Below, one piece after another: positions 60,001 to 64,000 of a stretch of 64,000 bases of DNA. The position numbers and the translations under genes were made by a program. The stretch comes from Mycobacterium intracellulare ATCC 13950 (GTDB lineage Bacteria > Actinomycetota > Actinomycetes > Mycobacteriales > Mycobacteriaceae), in contig NC_016946.1 in the NCBI RefSeq assembly GCF_000277125.1, forward strand, positions 4,774,001 to 4,838,000, read 5' to 3'. Each line of letters begins with the position of its first letter. Positions within the stretch are counted from its first letter, which is position 1. Below the pieces are notes generated by a model, which was not told the origin of the DNA, did no database searches, and saw nothing but the letters and a program-made list of their open reading frames with translations.

Positions 60001-61478
60001 TCGCCATCGTCGAGGCCGGTTCGGCCGTTGACGGCTCGGCGTCCGCACCGCCGACCGCGCACCTGCCGTTCCGCTCCGGCAGGTCCTTCTCCGCCTCGGT
60101 GACCGGCACCGAGCTGACCGTCAAGGGCGCGCCCGAAGTGGTCCTGGCCGCCAGCGGGGACACCGGCGCGATGGAAGGCACGGTCGCCGAACTCGCCGCC
60201 GGCGGCCTGCGCGTCATCGCGGTGGCGCGCCGCGAGCTGACCGCCCAACAGGCCCGGGCGATCGCGGAAAACCCCGATGACATCGCCGAGTACTGCACCG
60301 GCGGGCTGACGTTGACCGGCTTCCTCGGCCTGTCCGACACCCCGCGCGCCGAGGCCGCGAAATTGCTCGCCGACCTCGGCGGCCTCGGGGTGGGCGTGAA
60401 GCTGATCACCGGCGACCATCCGATCACCGCCAAGGCCATCGCCGCCGAGCTGGGGCTCAACGTGACCGCCGATCAGGTCATCAGCGGCGCCGAATGGGAG
60501 GCCTTGTCGCGCAAGGACCAGGAGCGCGTCGCGGCGGAGCGGGTGATCTTCGCCCGCATGACACCGGAGAACAAGGTCCAGGTTGTCCAGGCGCTGGAGA
60601 ACGCGGACGTGCGGACGGCGATGGTCGGCGATGGCGCCAACGACGCCGCCGCCATCCGGTCCGCCACGGTCGGCATCGGCGTGGTCGCCCATGGCAGCGA
60701 CCCCGCGCACCTGGTGGCCGACGTGGTGCTGGTCGACGGCAGGATCGACGCGCTCATGGAGGCCATCCGGGAAGGACACCAGCTGTGGCGGCGGGTGCAG
60801 TCGGCGGTGTCGGTGCTGCTCGGCGGCAACGCCGGCGAGGTGATCTTCGCGATCATCGGCAGCGCGATCACCGGCACGTCGCCCCTGAACACGCGCCAGC
60901 TGCTGCTGGTCAACACGATGACCGACGCGCTGCCGGCCGCCGCGCTCGCGGTCAGCAAGCCCAGCGGTCCGATCGACCCGCGGCTGCGCGGCGCGGATCA
61001 GGCCGCGCTGTGGCAGGCGGTCACCATCCGCGGCGTCACCACGGCGGCGGCGACGACGGCGGCGTGGGCGATGGCGGGCCTGTCCGGCCCGCTCAGTAGT
61101 CCGCAACGCGCCTCGACCGTCGCACTGGTCGCGCTGGTGGGGACCGAACTGGGCCAGACGCTGGTGGAGTCTCAGGCCCCGCTGGTGGTGCTCACCGCGC
61201 TGGGTTCACTCGGCCTGGTGGGGGTCCTGATCAGCACGCCGGGCGTCAGCCAGCTGCTCGGCTGTACGCCACTCGGACCGTTCGGCTGGGCCCAGGGCCT
61301 GGGCGCCGCCGCGGCGGCGACGGTCGCGACCGGCGTGCTGTCACGTGCGCTGACGGGTCGGGACAAATCAAACCCGGAGCCGCCGCCGGATCCCGCCGAG
61401 CCTCCCGCTCCGAGTTCCGAATCTCGACCACCCCGGCGCGCCACAACAGCGCATAGAGTTCCAGTAACGGCACCCTGA
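57039..61478 (+). CDS. ctpH: P-type cation-transporting ATPase CtpH
   Basis: A 1479-residue P-type ATPase (Rv0425c homologue, about 1539 residues there). It has a very long N-terminal half (about 650 residues) with two ferredoxin-like HMA-type segments lacking CxxC and extra hydrophobic stretches. The catalytic core follows: DESALTGESLSVEKQ (A domain), FDKTGTLSENRL (phosphorylated Asp940), MVGDGANDAAAIRSA (about Asp1198) and a C-terminal membrane bundle. It ends in a Pro-rich tail. The ion is not known. The TTG at 57039 is the most likely start but not certain. Confidence 0.92.
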   Translation: MSITTSLRRSLPSRLISAGLQATTELARAGIETGIDVATIPLREGAKALSGELSRATLRRHCWRGNGRAWIEVRGLADGADGPLGPTVLEAILAHPGVASAKLNRPLSRVVVDLDDPDTSLSDLCRVVEEAENRCPPTQDAGQPVSASLPGDGLVLATRAVTVAANAAGLGVALFGRATRLPRLPVTIAAGITFFDYQPWLRRRLEDRIGGPATDTVMTLVQATSQTLSQSPTSLSLGLTMQSLKVAECRAEARAWEQHEPELARHADQPLAHRSPRPQPSRGMERAPGRFALLQALSAGAIGAGTRNLNMAATAVQVTTPKANRTTPEAFAATLGRGLAERHSVLPLRPESLRRLNKVDTIVIDPRVLCTDTLRVSRIRGADDSELPAAWNRAQLMLENSGLRAGWRKVSGISSGRSGAQVEALFLPAHDPLASAVVGEANRAGAQLVTVDHESLDELRPAFDEVRPLKSGTDKSIDDALAAAVDDLQEAGRTVAVLSSTAAQAISSAHLALGVLPQDGVGAPLWNADLLLPDLQAAWRVLHALPAAAAATQRGIGISAGATAMGSLFMIPGVRGNLGSETVNVGAAAGLLSGYLLARGVLGADTPRPAAMHEWHAMSVEQVRKALPEQDSAAPVPTERGTPAALRLAETPAQAVWQLAKAVRAELSDPLTPVMALGSAASAVLGSPVDAMLVGTVLTGNSILAAAQRLRAEKRLSYLLAQQTPPARKVIVGPDGARTYTLVDAAQLRPGDVIEVRTHEVVPADARVIEEVDVEVDESALTGESLSVEKQVEATPGAPLAERRCMVFAGTTVVAGTALALVTAVGPDTQQRRAADLISGELSSDIGLQHQLGQLTTKALPVSITGGALVGALGLLRRLPLQHAVGSAIAIAVAAVPEGMPLVATLAQASSARRLTKFGALVRVPRSVEALGRIEVVCFDKTGTLSENRLRVSQVHPAPGYSREEVLRCAVHAAPVTNGGTQVHATDVAIVEAGSAVDGSASAPPTAHLPFRSGRSFSASVTGTELTVKGAPEVVLAASGDTGAMEGTVAELAAGGLRVIAVARRELTAQQARAIAENPDDIAEYCTGGLTLTGFLGLSDTPRAEAAKLLADLGGLGVGVKLITGDHPITAKAIAAELGLNVTADQVISGAEWEALSRKDQERVAAERVIFARMTPENKVQVVQALENADVRTAMVGDGANDAAAIRSATVGIGVVAHGSDPAHLVADVVLVDGRIDALMEAIREGHQLWRRVQSAVSVLLGGNAGEVIFAIIGSAITGTSPLNTRQLLLVNTMTDALPAAALAVSKPSGPIDPRLRGADQAALWQAVTIRGVTTAAATTAAWAMAGLSGPLSSPQRASTVALVALVGTELGQTLVESQAPLVVLTALGSLGLVGVLISTPGVSQLLGCTPLGPFGWAQGLGAAAAATVATGVLSRALTGRDKSNPEPPPDPAEPPAPSSESRPPRRATTAHRVPVTAP

Positions 61479-61599
61479 GCACCGAAGCAATCGACGAAAC
61501 TAGCGGATCGCCCCCGGTGCCTGTCATCGTCGACATAGGTCCGACGTTGTACGCGTGACCCAGCGAGGCGGGAAACCCTTCGTTACCGAAAGGCAAATG

Positions 61600-61875
61600 A
61601 TGGCGGAAAAGAAGTCGCGGCGCCAGACGTCCCAGCGCGATGCGGTGGAGAAGATCCGCGAGGGCGAAACGTTTGTGGTGAACCTGCCGGCGATCGGCCA
61701 GGTGCAGATTCCCCGGCCCGAGCAGCTGGCCTACTTCGGGGGGTTGGCCGCACTGGCGGCGTTCGAACTCATCGACTGGCCGGTGGCCGTCGTGATCGCC
61801 GCCGGACACCTGCTGGCGAGCAACCACCACAACAAGCTTCTCGAGGAACTCGGCGAGGCGATGGAGGAGGTCTGA
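61600..61875 (+). CDS. Small membrane protein downstream of ctpH (Rv0424c homologue)
   Basis: A 91-residue protein, the length remembered for Rv0424c. It has a basic N-terminus (MAEKKSRRQTSQRDAVEKIR), a short beta-like stretch (FVVNLPAIGQVQIPRPEQLA), a membrane segment (GGLAALAAFELIDWPVAVVI) and an acidic tail (LLEELGEAMEEV). The LIDWPV motif is nearly the same as LIEWPV in the protein upstream of ctpH. Two ATGs (61597, 61600) are possible; the second has better spacing from AAAGG. Function unknown. Confidence 0.8.
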   Translation: MAEKKSRRQTSQRDAVEKIREGETFVVNLPAIGQVQIPRPEQLAYFGGLAALAAFELIDWPVAVVIAAGHLLASNHHNKLLEELGEAMEEV

Positions 61876-61929
61876 CCTCGTAGCGCCACCGGCAGCGTCG
61901 GGCCTGTCGCCGCAGCCGACGTCGAGATC

Positions 61930-62613
61930 CTAGTCGGCGGGCTCGGACGAAATCCGTTCGTGCACGGTCAGCAGCAAATGGTCGAACTGGCTTTGCACGG
62001 CCGTCGACGGCGCCGGCAGGTTGGCCATTTCGTCGAGCAGCTGCTTGGCCAGCGCACGCAGTTTCACGTTGGTCTCCTGCGAGCGCCACTGCAGCACGCG
62101 GAAGGCCTGTTGTGCGCTGACCCGGTAGACGGACATCAGCACACCCTTGGCCTGTTCGATGGCCGCGCGGCTCTCGACCAGATCCGGCAGCGCCTCGTCG
62201 AGCACCTCCTGGCGGGTCTCGTCGAGGGTGTCGGTGAGGTCGATGTAATAGCCCTCGGTGCCCAGCACGGCGCCCGACTCGTCCAGCATGCGGTCGGCGA
62301 CGACGATCGCGTCGTGCACCGTGCCCGCGGTGTCGAGGAATCGGTGCCGGCTCGAGAACGATCCCTCCGACTGCAGCGCGTAGTCCAGCAACTCCTGGAC
62401 GTGCGCGCGGTCGTCGGGATGCTTGTGCGACAACAGCAGTTGGGTCGTCGGCTCCACGTCGTCGGGTTCGTAGCCGTGCATCCTGGCGACCTCGTCGGAC
62501 CATTCCCAGCGTTGTCCCCCGAACCAGAAGCGGAAGGTGCCGATGTTCAGGTATTCGGACGGCCCGCGGGACCGCGCGCCATCGCCGTTCGTGGACGGGT
62601 CGCCAGCTTGCAC
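61930..62613 (-). CDS. PAS-ANTAR domain regulator
   Basis: A 227-residue protein. The N-terminal part is a PAS-fold sensor (FRFWFGGQRWEWSDEVARMH, HPDDRAHVQELLDYAL, YIDLTDTLDETRQEV), and the C-terminal 60-70 residues form an ANTAR domain (LVESRAAIEQAKGVLMSVYR, VSAQQAFRVLQWRSQETNVK), which binds RNA hairpins and prevents transcription termination. The ligand is unknown. The start is a GTG at 62613. It is divergent from thiC and its riboswitch. Confidence 0.88.
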   Translation of the reverse strand: MQAGDPSTNGDGARSRGPSEYLNIGTFRFWFGGQRWEWSDEVARMHGYEPDDVEPTTQLLLSHKHPDDRAHVQELLDYALQSEGSFSSRHRFLDTAGTVHDAIVVADRMLDESGAVLGTEGYYIDLTDTLDETRQEVLDEALPDLVESRAAIEQAKGVLMSVYRVSAQQAFRVLQWRSQETNVKLRALAKQLLDEMANLPAPSTAVQSQFDHLLLTVHERISSEPAD

Positions 62614-62724
62614 GTTTGCATCTTTCCACTCGGGGGACGTCCTCGGCTACCGCCCCGGAAGATGGGCCGTCGCCCTGCCATGTGTTCCGGCGTGGGGGTA
62701 ACGTCGCGTGCGGACCCATCCATC

Positions 62725-62813
62725 AACGCGGGAGCGCATGCCGAGTGCGCTGAGAGGACGGCTCGGGGCCGTCGACCGTACGAACCTGACCGGGTAATGC
62801 CGGCGTAGGGAGA
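62725..62813 (+). promoter_or_regulatory. TPP riboswitch (THI element) upstream of thiC
   Basis: The conserved core of the thiamin pyrophosphate aptamer is present in order: CTGAGA at 62750-62755, GAACCTGA at 62782-62789 and GGGTAATGCCGGCGTAGGGA at 62792-62811, with P1-forming ends. The thiC ribosome site (AGGGAG, 62807-62812) is part of the 3' end of the element, so TPP binding should hide it and turn off translation of thiC. Confidence 0.95.
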
Positions 62814-62816
62814 TGA

Positions 62817-64000
<1,184 letters not shown>

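Overview
This window is a stretch of chromosome from a slow-growing, high-GC mycobacterium. The gene content and the interspersed repeats look most like the Mycobacterium avium complex; that assignment is inference. Nearly the whole length follows the M. tuberculosis H37Rv block from Rv0473 down to Rv0423c, in reverse orientation. No insertion sequence, prophage, tRNA, rRNA or CRISPR array was found.

Layout. 1-9.5 kb holds lipid and carbon metabolism: a DUF445 membrane protein, a TetR regulator, the mycolic acid methyltransferases pcaA and umaA, fadB2, isocitrate lyase, an acyl-ACP thioesterase and the glyoxylate-shunt regulator ramB. 9.5-18.2 kb holds lpdC, small membrane proteins, an aldehyde dehydrogenase/DUF779 pair separated by a MIRU repeat, a prolyl oligopeptidase carrying an in-frame tandem repeat, echA2 and the secreted Rv0455c homologue. 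18.3-28 kb departs from the H37Rv order. It has an Fe/Mn superoxide dismutase translationally coupled to a stand-alone NrdF, then a TetR-MmpS-MmpL unit in unexpected orientation, then a divergent dipZ. 28-32.4 kb holds a D-aminoacylase, a short PPE protein and small enzymes. 32.6-34.5 kb is groEL2 with two CIRCE operators and a strong terminator. 34.5-51 kb keeps the backbone (moeA2, psd-pssA-AAA ATPase) with accessory blocks between its genes (M24 peptidase, cupin, TetR/hydrolase, MFS, TetR/SRPBCC, TPR, SDR, enoyl-CoA hydratase, F420 oxidoreductase). 50.5-64 kb returns to the H37Rv order: Rv0434 (Lon-N), YbdK-type ligase, sodC, virR, Rv0430, def, a GNAT protein, xthA, ctpH between two small membrane proteins, a PAS-ANTAR protein, and thiC behind a TPP riboswitch.

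How the genes fit together. icl, fadB2 and ramB form a fatty-acid/acetate module; pcaA and umaA modify mycolates; psd and pssA are coupled with an AAA ATPase for phospholipid synthesis. The Rv0455c homologue, SOD, NrdF and MmpS/L suggest a local iron/manganese theme. The observations most worth following are the SOD-NrdF operon, the two small proteins flanking CtpH that share a membrane-segment motif, the in-frame repeat in the peptidase, and the family of MIRU-like repeats at gene borders.
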